A stretch of DNA of 64,000 bases from Oegoconia quadripuncta (taxonomy: Eukaryota > Arthropoda > Insecta > Lepidoptera > Autostichidae): assembly GCA_949316235.1 (NCBI GenBank), contig OX438741.1, forward strand, positions 39,880,067-39,944,066. Reading direction: 5' to 3'. Below, piece after piece: positions 56,101 to 64,000 of this stretch. A program made the translations under genes and the position numbers. The notes under the pieces are model-generated. The model worked only from the letters and a program-made list of their open reading frames with translations, was not told the origin of the DNA and searched no databases. Each line of letters begins with the position of its first letter. Within the stretch, counting starts at the first letter, position 1.

Positions 56101-57137
56101 TGGAAATTGGTCGTTCAAGGAATTAGACATTCTGGGAATAGAATATTCTAGTAATCCGGTATTCTGGGAAGGGAACATTCTGAGAATTAGACCTTTTTGA
56201 ATTGGGCATTTAGGGAATTGGCTATTCCGGGAATGAAAACTGCCCTATTTGAGGTGTTTGGTCGCCTGCATAAACAAACAAAGGCTTTATACATGTAGCA
56301 CCTCTGCGTCGGGGTTTGAATGTGTTTTTTTTTATGCACAACGGGTTGATACTTGACCTCAATCACACCTGATGTTAAGTGAAGATGAGGTCGAAGGTCG
56401 AAGCGTACTGACCCGGAAACCCCAACACATTTGGGGGACTGGCTATCTTATCTCTGACAACCGGAACACAACAATGCTATTAACATTGCTGCTTGGCGGC
56501 AGATTTAGATAAGATGGTGGTAGCTAGCCAGGCGGATATTTAAAATGCCCTACTACCAACCAAACCGAGTACTTAAAACATGTACCCCGCTGGGGATCGA
56601 ACCCGCGATCTCCGAATCGTAAACACAATGTTGTTTAATATGCCCCCTATTTTTTTTTTGGAATAGAATACATTTATTTGCAATGATTAGGGTAAGTAAA
56701 TTAGTTGGTAAAATAGTATAAATTGTATCACCTAAATCAGTCATATACAATAGCATACAAAATTATAATTAGCCTGTCCTTCACTAAACAATAAAACAAT
56801 AAACACAAAACAATTTACACAAATAGCATGTCCTTCTTGATTAAATTAATTTTCTAGATAATTAAGTCACAATTTAGAGGAATAACGTCTTAACAATTTA
56901 TTACTATTGTATGTAATTATTTTCATAGTAAAAAAACTTATCCGGTGTATTTTGATTTTGTACCTCTAGGTTAGCTTTAACTCGCTTCTTAAAATTTAGA
57001 TGCTAAATTTAGGTCAATTCTTTTTACAGAACCACCTGCCCAACATCAAAGTGCACGCCTACTTTGCCCCTGTGACGCCCCCAGTGACGGGAGGGGGGGC
57101 CCGCCCCCGGTACTGTCGCTGTTGTAACATTATTTGA
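41117..57137 (+). CDS. F-box/LRR protein, FBXL20/FBXL2 ortholog
   Basis: Thirteen coding exons join in phase: 41117-41146, 44128-44241, 45138-45221, 46593-46700, 47503-47600, 49163-49229, 50992-51094, 52378-52463, 53641-53823, 54692-54793, 54936-55023, 55894-56018 and 57030-57137 (TGA), giving 431 residues against 436 in human FBXL20. Residues about 24-68 are the F-box (KKLPKELLLRILSYLDVV, then LDGSNWQRIDLFDFQRD), which binds Skp1 in SCF ubiquitin ligases. About a dozen Cys-containing leucine-rich repeats follow (LNLNKCKKITD, MDLEECVLITD, LSHCELITD). The end, NHLPNIKVHAYFAPVTPP then a Gly-rich stretch, finishes in CNII, a CaaX-like prenylation box as in FBXL2. The start ATG is the first in frame after an upstream stop. 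Introns are full of SINEs, yet every splice site is intact. Confidence 0.96.
41885..41965 (+). mobile_element. end of a Tc1/mariner-like element
   Basis: The run tatacagggtgtcccaaatt resembles the terminal repeat of the class represented at 8665. No coding sequence follows. Confidence 0.4.
42045..42240. repeat. retroelement 3' tail with (GATA)n
   Basis: A (gata)n run followed by aagcctttatttgtttccac, cagtcacacacatacat and acaaatgggtcatagctcag. The same order follows a LINE C-terminus at 45955-46165. Confidence 0.55.
42470..42620 (+). mobile_element. LINE ORF2 C-terminal fragment
   Basis: Matches 48625-48750 (caaagtcagtcattcaaag, gttgatatacaaaatcttcc), with stop codons. Confidence 0.6.
42815..43400 (-). 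pseudogene. LINE C-terminus and 3' UTR
   Basis: The leftward frame reads FRKHSDNHNWNTRNKNKIEI and, after a frameshift near 43185, KKGYYRIDDYLGDKEVW, the usual end of this LINE group. The 3' end is tatttttgatttgatttgat near 42820-42850. Confidence 0.75.
43674..44000 (+). mobile_element. SINE-A, full length
   Basis: Complete head, B box, body and gtgcat plus A-run. A short extra body fragment follows at 44012-44087, just before exon 2 of the F-box gene. Confidence 0.9.
44322..44749. mobile_element. element M1, copy 3
   Basis: Same inverted ends as the copy at 2816, in the opposite orientation, in intron 2 of the F-box gene. Confidence 0.75.
45755..46165 (+). pseudogene. LINE ORF2 C-terminus with (GATA)n tail region
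   Basis: A short frame reads RRWRDELDKFLNNWLEEARD and then GAFAQQWDNR, the conserved end of insect endonuclease-reverse transcriptases. It is followed by (gata)n and the tail seen at 42045-42240. It lies in intron 3 of the F-box gene. Confidence 0.75.
46217..46542 (-). mobile_element. SINE-A, near full length
   Basis: Leftward copy with intact head. It ends about 50 bases before exon 4 of the F-box gene. Confidence 0.88.
46855..47085 (+). mobile_element. LINE C-terminal and 3' fragment
   Basis: The segment ttccagttgacattcaaaat matches the LINE C-termini at 42525 and 48685. It ends in an (aaaat)n tail. Confidence 0.55.
47108..47372. mobile_element. SINE-A fold-back
   Basis: A leftward SINE-A 3' half (47108 to about 47280) and a rightward 3' end (about 47305-47372) face each other across a (gctt)n stretch, so both A-tails point outward. 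The shared part can form a hairpin. Confidence 0.8.
47791..48055 (+). mobile_element. SINE-B, full length
   Basis: Head gacgacctgtttggtgtagt, B box gggttcgaatcc, complete 3' end. It lies in intron 5 of the F-box gene. Confidence 0.88.
48175..48300 (+). mobile_element. 5S rRNA-derived SINE fragment, better copy
   Basis: The run cgaagttaagcaatgaccgg, then gcgcggtcagtccttggatg, resembles the 5S rRNA internal promoter. The following gtgcttccgacggcacgt is shared with the copy at 19150. Confidence 0.6.
48485..48995 (+). pseudogene. LINE ORF2 C-terminus with 3' UTR
   Basis: Frame 48520-48807 (95 codons) reads FRKNSDKHDVNPRNKDKL, then FINKVPVDIQNLPSNKFKD and YYKISDYLDD. It is the best-preserved copy of this C-terminus. 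The 3' UTR ends ataaagcattttttt. The upstream part is lost by 5' truncation. Confidence 0.8.
49020..49115. repeat. SINE-D-like 3' fragment
   Basis: Contains ggcccgcgtggtgtattatg and ccaacagtggggacttgtaa, the same order as the 3' half of the SINE-D at 37155. It lies next to exon 6 of the F-box gene. Confidence 0.5.
49370..49775 (-). pseudogene. LINE ORF2 C-terminal fragment, different subfamily
   Basis: The leftward frame reads GKVTFNKLPKALQALPTNKL followed by LLQYTFYSIKEFLDH, a C-terminus common in insect non-LTR elements. Other frames are broken. Confidence 0.6.
49945..50150 (-). mobile_element. SINE-A with deletions
   Basis: Leftward copy lacking the tail and part of the body. Its head (ttgaaccacggaggcggtta) starts the direct duplication described at 50086. 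Confidence 0.8.
50086..50352 (+). repeat. direct duplication flanking exon 7, left copy
   Basis: SINE-A head plus about 190 bases (ggcggccgccatgttggatt, gtccggcctgcaaaaagttc, cacaaagagatacc) recurs at about 51603-51893. Confidence 0.85.
50540..50974. mobile_element. SINE-A fold-back pair
   Basis: A rightward fragment (50540-50694) and a leftward fragment (50737-50974) are separated by about 45 bases and share most of the body, forming a hairpin. The right arm ends 17 bases before exon 7 of the F-box gene. Confidence 0.85.
51145..51260 (+). mobile_element. SINE-C head fragment
   Basis: Contains gtgaccctgtcagcgacacc, B box gttcgaatcccgcg and gaatacgaacatttattcct, then breaks off. It begins about 50 bases after exon 7. 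Confidence 0.7.
51429..51669 (-). mobile_element. SINE-A with deletions
   Basis: Leftward copy with several internal losses. Its head portion is the start of the right copy of the direct duplication. Confidence 0.75.
51603..51893 (+). repeat. direct duplication flanking exon 7, right copy
   Basis: Same order and orientation as 50086-50352. It includes an extra aatgctcgggtgcag segment missing from the left copy. Confidence 0.85.
52040..52150 (+). mobile_element. SINE-B 3' end
   Basis: Only caaccatctggtatccataa to the tgtgcaaaaacatttatta-like end remains. Confidence 0.7.
52508..52816 (-). mobile_element. SINE-A, near full length
   Basis: Leftward copy with head and B box, about 45 bases after exon 8 of the F-box gene. 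A short internal loss near the tail removes the usual cacaacgggttggtact. Confidence 0.88.
52817..53170 (-). mobile_element. SINE-D copy
   Basis: Leftward copy whose head (gggaatcgaactcgga B-box side, gctgagccacagacgctcc) is at the right end. It directly abuts a SINE-A head. Confidence 0.7.
53195..53485 (+). pseudogene. LINE ORF2 C-terminus and 3' UTR
   Basis: Frame 53192-53380 reads CIRFYNLIPENI, then [17 protein letters not shown], and the 3' UTR contains ttcttgcgccgcttcttttc. It is the same family as the degraded copy at 4375. Confidence 0.75.
53930..54425. repeat. 19-bp minisatellite in intron 9 of the F-box gene
   Basis: About 26 tandem copies of ttcttgggttatacagggg. The period is exactly 19 in the first units (tatacag at 53941, 53960, 53979), with later variants. 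It starts about 105 bases after the exon 9 donor. Reading frames through it are artefacts. Confidence 0.93.
54825..54888 (+). mobile_element. SINE-A 3' end
   Basis: Only the tail part (catcttcacttaacatcagg to gtgcataaaaaaa) remains, in the short intron 10. Confidence 0.75.
55067..55500. mobile_element. element M1, copy 4
   Basis: About 434 bases with the standard inverted ends (tattgggtctttacctatga and the complement of ataggtaaggacttaata). It begins 44 bases after exon 11. Confidence 0.8.
55650..55858 (-). mobile_element. diverged SINE-A
   Basis: Tail, a piece of body and a mutated head (ttgggaacagaacttgcgac) remain, just before exon 12. Confidence 0.7.
56324..56637 (-). mobile_element. 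SINE-A, head truncated
   Basis: Leftward copy with complete body and B box but cut at acaatgttgttta, in intron 12. Confidence 0.85.
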
Positions 57138-57164
57138 GGGCGGCTGTAGACTCGGCAATACACT

Positions 57165-58860
57165 TGTCGATCGTTATCGATGGTTTTGTTGTGTCGATAT
57201 TACCCGTGATAACTCGTGATAGTCGATTTGTGTCGATGTTTGATAAAATACAGGTGTGTGGGTGTGTCGGTAGTGGTTGTTGTTATCGATTTTAATTGTC
57301 GATTGTTTTGGTCGCTTCGTTAAAGCAATTGATGTCCATAATTTCGGTACTGTCAGAAATATAGGGCTGTGAGTCTCGAACGTTCGTGAGTTCATTGTCG
57401 ATAGATTTTGTTTGTCAAGTGGAAAAGAGACAAACCTAGGTCCATCGATATTGTATACGTTTCGGAAGACATTGAAAATCTTTTAAATACGTTTAAAACC
57501 AAACGAAAATAATGTGCAAAAGGCTATTATATAAAAATGCATGGGCATGAACCAGTCTATTGATTTGTAAAAATACTTATTTGAAAAGAGCAACCGCTGA
57601 GTTTCTTGCTCGTTATTCTGTGGGGAATTGGCCTTGTGATCGATAATTGTATGTAATGTTATTTGTATAACGTACGAAATGAAACTTATATAATTGAATT
57701 CTCGAGTGTACGAGAATCATGTGCCAGCTCTGCATAGTACAAAAAATGGCAGACTGATGTCTTGATCGTATTCCGTGTTCGACGTCGTTTGCTTTCCTGA
57801 AGTATCGCAACTAACTTCAAGCGAACCTCTATGTATAAGGTGCCCTAAAATTAGTAGGTATTGAATGAAACAATTAAAAGCATCAGTACACTCCACACCT
57901 CACTTAAGCAATTTTTTTTTAATTTTCCACTTCCATTGTCACTTCACTGGACGTCAAATAAACATGCTATTAGTTTTTTTCATAGTATTGATTTATTGTT
58001 TGTTTGTTTGTAAACGCTTTATTGTACAAAAAGGCAATACATTAATTTTGCATTGATACATAAATTGAGTATTTACTTGGGGCATCTTATATAAAATTAT
58101 TTAAATTGGCAGTCGATAGTGTCGCACTTAAAAGTGTCGATAGAATTCTATCGATACTAGAGTAATTAGCATTGTTCATTGTCACATACCTAAGAATTCA
58201 ATTAAGCTAGTTTTACGTCTTTCTCTCATTGCGAAGACACGAGTGACATGATAATTTTGTTGTCATTTTATTTTGAATTAATAAGCGTATGTGATTTATC
58301 ATGTCTTATTTCCAGAGAGTGGACAAAAATGTTGTAGTCCTTTATCTGTTCATGTAATTAGAAAAGGCTAGCTAGCTACTAGGTAAGTTTTTAATTTTAA
58401 GCGTGTGGTAGGAAATCTACACCAAGATCGATATAGTTTTAAACTAAGATACGCTTGGACCAAGTCTAAATGATTTTTGACTCTAAATTAAGTGTTGTCC
58501 GTTATATTTTCTTATATCGATATTTTTGGACGTAGCGCTAGTGACGTGCTGAATGCACAATATTGGAATAATGAAGCTAGTAATAAAAGTAGGTGCCTCA
58601 TTTACGTTGTCTTAAAACTCGCTTTTAAACTGTGCTTATTTAAAATTGTCTTAAAAGTGTTTTTAAGACTATTTTGACTACTATCTATCGATATCGACTG
58701 CCCAAAGTTATCGATTATTATCAATTATCAACAAACCTGTCGACAACACAACTGGTTTTTAAGGTTACGGTCATATTTATCTATAAGTTTAGTATAAACG
58801 CAACACTAGTGACTTTACAAGTATGTATTCGCTAAGTGTTGTACGCAATATCGATGTATC
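57165..58860. promoter_or_regulatory. cluster of TATCGATA-like motifs
   Basis: Occurrences near 57168, 57176, 57194, 57222, 57232, 57286, 57298, 57397, 57444, 57641, 58112, 58137, 58150, 58427, 58516, 58687, 58709 and 58849. In insects TATCGATA is the DREF site and CGATA is bound by BEAF-32-type boundary factors. Whether such proteins act here is inference. Confidence 0.45.
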
Positions 58861-59240
58861 GAGACGTGTTAAAAGAATTGTCAATGGTTCTGTCTCGCTT
58901 TTCTTAGTTACATAAGAAAGAATTAGACATATTTTAAGTGTATTCTGGCGATGACTGATTCGAATATTGGCTGATGTTTTTTTTTTAAATTGTTTCCGTG
59001 AAATTCATATCACATAATGCTTTAGGTAATGTAAGGAATTATGTTTATGTATATTGGTTTCTGTAAAAATGACGGTCTATTTCTTAAAAGGTTACACATC
59101 AACGATAATAATAAAAAAAAATTCAAGGTGATTGAATACCACTTAAGATGAAGCTTCCAATTGTATTCGTGTGGCAATTTTAAGGTCTAACTATATTCCA
59201 CCACATGTAAATAATTATGTGATAATTTCTGTATTTTAGT

Positions 59241-59246
59241 AATAAA
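59241..59246 (+). promoter_or_regulatory. candidate poly(A) signal of the F-box gene
   Basis: AATAAA at the end of the repeat-poor region. The one at 57957-57962 is an alternative. Confidence 0.35.
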
Positions 59247-59880
59247 AATTAAAGATGGTATAGTCTAGTTGACGTTCATGTATTGATATGTTAAAAGTTG
59301 TACTTTTGTTTTTTGTACGAAAACAGAAGTGACGAAATAATCCTAGCACAGTAACTTCTGTCAACTTTAACTTTTAATACTGAAAATGTTGCATATTTTT
59401 TTGTATGTGGATGATTGCTGTTTGTATGAAAATACACACAAAATTAAAACTTTAATAATTTTTAGTTGACATGTCTACACAACCTTTTGAGGATGTTATA
59501 TTGTAAACAGAACTGAACTGTCTTGTCGTTCTTCTTGTGCGCCCGTAGTCAAAAAAGGATAGACTATCTAAATTTGTTTTTAAGTTTATGCCATGAATCG
59601 ACACCATTAAGGTCTTGTCGAAGAAATACTATCGTCTGTTTAAAGAAATCAATATACGTAACTTCTACATTGTTCATAATATAGAATAGTAAATGATTAG
59701 ATGCAATATTTTCATCACCTTATGCTGTGTCACAAGCATCAACAAAACCGTTTTCTCCGATTTTTCATAGCTGGCTCTCTTTTGCAGTATTAACCTAGCT
59801 TTATCATTAGATAGAAAGGTACACTCAACGAGAGTTGAAGGTATACGCAAATTCCTTCGAAAGTGACACTTCTACTAGAG

Positions 59881-60208
59881 TTTTTTTTATTTACAACAGG
59901 TTAGCCCTTGACCTCAATCACACCTGATGTTAAGTGAAGATGAGGCCGAAGGTGGTAGCGTACTGACCCGGAAACCACATCTTATTTGGGGGACTGGCTA
60001 TCTTATCTCCGACAACCGGAACACAACAATGCTATTAACATTGCTGTTTGGCGGCAGATTTAGATAAGATGGTGGTAGCTAGCCAGGCGGACGTTTAATA
60101 TACCCTACCACCAACCAAAGAGAGAATTAAATATGTACCCCGCTGGGGATCGAACCCGCGACCTCCGAAACGTAAGTCCAATGTTGTTTACATTGAGCGA
60201 CGGGGGGC
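59881..60208 (-). mobile_element. SINE-A, near full length
   Basis: Leftward copy with complete body and B box. The head end is slightly degraded (cattgagcgacgggggg). Confidence 0.88.
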
Positions 60209-60209
60209 T

Positions 60210-60780
60210 GTACACGGAGAGTACTAGGTAAAGTAAATCGGCCATTGGTATGTCTGTTCATAGTAATATAGGTGATAATATAAATCAAGTAAAGTACCTA
60301 ATAATGAGTCGAACATGCAGATGTGTTGTGCCTGGAGGCCATAATGTTGGACATCATTTAAGAGTGTTTATCCCACACTGCGTTTCATACAAACTTTCAA
60401 GTCCAATTTCGAAATGAATGCGCGCATTCTAATGAAACTTTATACGTATAAGCAGGATACATGGATCTAAAAAGTAACTAGAAAACATATTCAAAATATC
60501 GAAATTAAAAGGTCATATTGCATTTTTTCTATTATTATAGAAAACTTAAAATCGCTCCAATTTAGTAGTTCTATTCTTTTTCAAAAATATTCTCTATTAT
60601 CTTTTTATCTATATACGTGCTTTATACTTATAATATTTCATTAGAAGCGGCTTATTCATTTCGAAATACCATGGTATGGTTCCCTGTCTTAATATCAAAA
60701 TATCGAAGATTGCTTTGGATGGAAGTCTTGAAGTTAGATGAACAGACTTTGAAGTTGAAAGACCCTTCAGAATGTCCACT
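60210..60780. other. gene-free stretch
   Basis: AT-rich sequence with no recognised gene or repeat. A short frame at 60617-60817 runs into the following SINE and is chance. Confidence 0.5.
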
Positions 60781-60784
60781 ACAT

Positions 60785-60993
60785 TTAGGGTTTACGAATC
60801 GGAGGTCGCGAGTTTGATCCCCAGTTTGGTTAGTTGTAGGGCATTTTAAATGTCCGCTTGGCTAGCTACCATCTAAGTCTGTCGCCAAACAGCAATGTTA
60901 ATAGCATTGTTGTGTGATAAGATAGCCAGCCCCCCAAATAAGTTGGGGTTTCCGGGTCAGTACGCTTCCATCCGGCCTCATTTTCATTTAACC
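60785..60993 (+). mobile_element. SINE-A with internal deletions
   Basis: Begins within the head (tttacgaatcggaggtcgcg), lacks part of the B box and the tail. Confidence 0.75.
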
Positions 60994-61084
60994 AAATGAA
61001 TGAATTTATTGTCGGTCGTCATACAAAGAAATCAATTATTAATTGGTCCAGAATGTCTCTGATAGCTGCCCTCCGTCCATCTTA

Positions 61085-61240
61085 GCCTGCCCGTCCACGG
61101 TCGATAATCGGTGACCGATTTTTTGTAGGAGATAATCGGTGTCCTACAAAAAATCGGTCACAATATCGGTGATAAATGTATTAACGAAAAAATCGTCAGA
61201 TTATCGGCCCTACAAAAAGTCGGTCGTGGGCGGGCACACT
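61085..61240. repeat. small palindromic element
   Basis: The motif cctgcccgtccacggtcgat at the left and gtcgtgggcgggcac at the right are inverted. Inside, taggagataatcggtgtcct and aaaatcggtcac motifs pair with each other. It looks like a short, nearly fully self-complementary foldback element. Confidence 0.5.
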
Positions 61241-61409
61241 TAACTTCACAAACTTATTTCAAACATTATATAGCTAGCAGGGATATGTTTAACCAATAGA
61301 AAGCCACTTATGAAAAATGACGGAAAAGGTATTAACCTGACAATTATGGAGTTAAACATAAAGGTGGAAGCCATATTCCTACATGGAAATAGAAGACCAC
61401 AACTATTCT

Positions 61410-61520
61410 TACCTTTATATACGCTGTAGGCAGATAGTTCAATTGGCTATTCAATTGTTGCCTACAGACATATCTGTAGGCAGATGGTACAAACGTCCAT
61501 TCTATTGTTGCCTAGACGAA
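61410..61520. repeat. short local repeat
   Basis: tgtaggcagat followed by about 20 bases and ttgttgcctacaga occurs twice (about 61425-61470 and 61477-61515), each forming a small inverted repeat. Confidence 0.5.
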
Positions 61521-62139
61521 TAGTTATGTATACTGCATTATAGGAAGGCTATAGACGTGTATTAAGACGGGTAGTAAACACCACCAAGGACTCAAAGCTA
61601 TACAACGTCTAACGGATAGTAACGTAAATTCGTCTTCACTATAAAGGAATGGTCTCTCCATCTTTATGTCAAACTTCATACATAGTCTATTTTGGTATAT
61701 AATCTGTTGCTTACATTTGTAAATATACATATAATAATTTTGGTGACAATTGTTAGTATAAAAAAAAAGAATTTTGAAACAAGCAAGAAGTATGGTTATT
61801 GACAAGGGAGTAGATGTATGTGTTGTGTTTGATATGTGGTGACGTTTGAGTCGTGCTCTCGCCCCACTGCTGGCCGTGGGACTGTCGAAGTGATTTTTTT
61901 TTTTTTTTTGAAAAATTGGTGTACTTGTCATGTAACATAGTTATGTAACATTGGTTCTAAATAATGATGCCTTATAAACGCCTTATAAGAAGCCTTAGGA
62001 TATTTAATGATACAGCAATAATACATGGTTTAATCAATAAATGATTGCACAATATAATACAGTACGGTTTTAAGGTTCATATCTGTTTGGTACACGAAGA
62101 ATCATATTATGATTATAAAAATTATTAAAAAGTTAAATG

Positions 62140-62655
62140 CAGGATGAGTTTTTTAACCGTAACGGAAAAAGTATGGCATATTAGGTCAATGAAATAGAAG
62201 TTATTGGCATAAATAATAAATATCCTTGGACATACACACAGCGCCATCTAGTTCCATTTCAAGCAACTATAGGCTTGTGATGTGGATACCAGATGGTTGA
62301 TAAACTACATAAATATATTTTTTTTTGTAAATAAATATTTATTATAAATGAAAACCTCCATAACGGGTACACATGTCCGTATTCATCATACAAACATATG
62401 TCCCTAGCGGGATTCGAATCCGCGACCTTTTGGTCTTTTGGTTCATCATGCGAAATTTATTTGGAGCTCATATTTTCCCCAAGTTTTCTTTATTTATTTA
62501 ATTTAATGATGTAATTATTGGACGAGGCTACAAAAGCGACCGCGAAATGACGCAATTAAGGCTTTATTCAATGATGGTTAAAAAAACTACCTTTCACTTA
62601 CCTAATATGCCCTATTTTTTCTTTACGGTATAAAAACTCATCCCGGTATATAAGG
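62140..62655. mobile_element. element M2 with nested SINE-B
   Basis: Long inverted ends (aggatgagttttttaaccgt on the left; the complement of ttacggtataaaaactcatc on the right). The nested SINE-B occupies 62212-62437. Confidence 0.75.
62212..62437 (-). mobile_element. SINE-B nested in M2
   Basis: Leftward copy from aaatatccttggacatacac through the B box gggattcgaatccgcgac. The head is truncated just after it. Confidence 0.8.
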
Positions 62656-62819
62656 CCAATTATTCTGCGACTCACCCGCCAGTTTGATAAGGTTGCACAC
62701 GCTTGAGATGCTACCGCCATCTACGAGGAGTTCGAGAGGCAAGAAGAGGCGGACAGACACCGACGACACCGAACGAAGTGAAGTTAGCAACGGGAACCGC
62801 CTAACTTCACTGTGGATGT

Positions 62820-62925
62820 CGGTACAATACGGGTTTATCCGTTATCTAGTATCCATAGTACAAGCTTTGCTTAGTTTGTGACTAGATGATTAATGTAAGT
62901 GTCCGAAATATTTATATTTATAAAA
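62820..62925 (+). mobile_element. SINE-C 3' end
   Basis: Contains ttatccgttatctagtatcc and gtgtccgaaatatttatatt. Confidence 0.7.
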
Positions 62926-62968
62926 CTACCCTCCACATTCGTTTCGTATATCTTTTAATCTTCTATAA

Positions 62969-63248
62969 GGCCCGTATAAACCAATCTCAATACAAGTCTT
63001 GAGGTTCTTCTGTGCTAATTTATAAACCAATCTTGAGATCTACTCAGCTGAGATCACTGTATTCGCCTCAGCGGCGAATGAATGATAGTCTTGAGTTTCG
63101 TTTATAAATACGCGCACTGAAGTGAGTACTCCTTGAGTATTCACGTGCTTTTCAGGTCTCAAGTTCGGTTTATTAATCAACACGTTTACTTGAAACCGGT
63201 CACCACAAGACTGTTCTCAATCTTGAGAATGGTTTATTAATACGGGCC
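62969..63248. mobile_element. Harbinger-type miniature element
   Basis: About 280 bases with ends ggcccgtataaaccaatctc and the complement of ggtttattaatacgggcc. It is the same family as 36127 and 37617, with a small internal deletion. The flanks are TAA on the left and TTA on the right. Confidence 0.8.
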
Positions 63249-63634
63249 TTAGTCTCCTAAATTAAACCCTTCGAAAGTTTCGGCGGCAATTCTGTGTTTA
63301 AATTGTATATTCGCATGAACTCAAACGTCACCAAACGAAATGTAGTGCAGTTATTAAGAAAAATATTCGTCGAACTCAAAATACAGGGTTAATAAATTTA
63401 TTGCGCCTAGTGTTGCTATGTTTGGAATTTTTTCGGACATGTCCGGGATTTTTATTGTCCGGAATGCGGGAGGGATTCAAAGGTTGTCCTGAATTTCTTC
63501 TTATTTTTCAGATTTTCTTGATATTAAGGATTTCCAGAAATGCTTTTTGTAGAACATATCGCACTTTTGACGACGTTAAAGCGTATTTGAATCCCGCTAG
63601 GTATGTATGATGAATGTTTTCATTTATATTAGTA

Positions 63635-63720
63635 TGCCGGATGAGTTTTTTTACCATAAGGAAAAAATAGGGCATATTAGGTAAGTTTAATAGAAGTTAT
63701 TGGTATAGGTAGTTTAATTT
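63635..63720. mobile_element. terminal piece of element M2
   Basis: Starts gccggatgagtttttttacc and continues tagggcatattaggtaagtt. Only one end is present. Confidence 0.6.
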
Positions 63721-63734
63721 TTTAAATTTAAATT

Positions 63735-64000
63735 TAACCGCGCTCCATGGCTCAATGTACGAGCATGGGGTTTACGATTCCGAGGTCGCGGGTTCGATCC
63801 CCAGCGGGGTACATGTTTAAGTACTCGGTTTGGTTGGTGGTAGGGCCTTTTAAATGTCCGTCTGGCCTAGCTACCACCATCTTATCTAAATCTGCCGCCA
63901 AGCAGCAATGTTAATAGCATTGTTGTGTTCCGGTTGACAGAGATAAGATAGCCATTTCCCCAAATGTGTTGGGATTTCCGGGTCAGTACGCTTCCACCTT
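63735..64000 (+). mobile_element. SINE-A, cut by the window edge
   Basis: Head (slightly changed, accgcgctccatggctcaat), B box ggttcgatcccc, and the body up to the right edge. Confidence 0.88.

Larger units (their letters stand above)
57138..59260 (+). other. probable long 3' UTR of the F-box gene, with a CGAT-motif cluster
   Basis: No coding signal and almost no SINEs, unlike every neighbouring stretch, which suggests functional constraint or a transcribed UTR. AATAAA occurs at 57957-57962 and 59241-59246. Between 57165 and 58860 about twenty tcgat/cgata motifs occur, including full tatcgat forms. Confidence 0.5.

Noticed and set aside
1..64000. CRISPR array, operon or bacterial insertion
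   Set aside because: The tandem repeats have no spacers of the right kind, and all recognised genes are spliced eukaryotic genes.

Overview
The window looks like nuclear DNA of a moth or butterfly. It is A+T-rich, the exons are short with GT-AG introns, and introns and spacers are packed with arthropod-type transposons: tRNA-headed SINEs, CR1/Jockey-like LINE ends, mariner, hAT and Harbinger-type elements. The lepidopteran assignment is inference from repeat style and gene families, not from a database match.

Four host genes can be rebuilt exon by exon, with every exon joining in phase. (1) Minus strand, about 1.8-16.8 kb and continuing past the left edge: a BNIP2/Caytaxin-type protein with a long disordered N-terminal region and a C-terminal BCH (CRAL-TRIO-like) domain. 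(2) Plus strand, 24.6-26.7 kb: a secreted 256-residue protein with an eight-cysteine single von Willebrand factor C (SVWC, Vago-like) domain and a long tail with dibasic sites. (3) Plus strand, 29.8-35.8 kb: an ATF-2 family transcription factor of 627 residues, with an N-terminal C2H2 finger, the Thr-Pro phosphorylation motif, a long central region and a bZIP split between two exons. (4) Plus strand, 41.1-57.1 kb: a complete 13-exon, 431-residue ortholog of FBXL20/FBXL2, an F-box and leucine-rich-repeat ubiquitin ligase subunit ending in a CaaX-like box.

Layout: 1-1.1 kb mariner element, truncated by the window edge; 1.8-16.8 kb exons of gene 1 with many intronic transposons, including a nested LINE pair with a GT microsatellite at 10-12.7 kb; 16.8-24.6 kb spacer and possible 5' region of gene 1; 24.6-27.4 kb gene 2; 29.2-36.1 kb gene 3; 36.1-41 kb spacer with Harbinger-type and hAT miniature elements; 41.1-57.1 kb gene 4; 57.1-59.3 kb a gene-free stretch, probably the 3' UTR of gene 4, with a striking cluster of CGAT/TATCGATA motifs; 59.3-64 kb repeats only. 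The four genes show no obvious shared pathway; this is an ordinary insect gene neighbourhood with heavy transposon load.

The most unusual structures are an inverted duplicate of one BNIP2-family exon with its flanking introns (6.8-7.25 kb against 15.44-15.89 kb) with a small inversion at one SINE breakpoint; the prohormone-like tail of the SVWC protein; a divergent basic region in the ATF-2 bZIP; the CGATA cluster; and two SINE fold-backs plus a direct duplication around exon 7 of the F-box gene.
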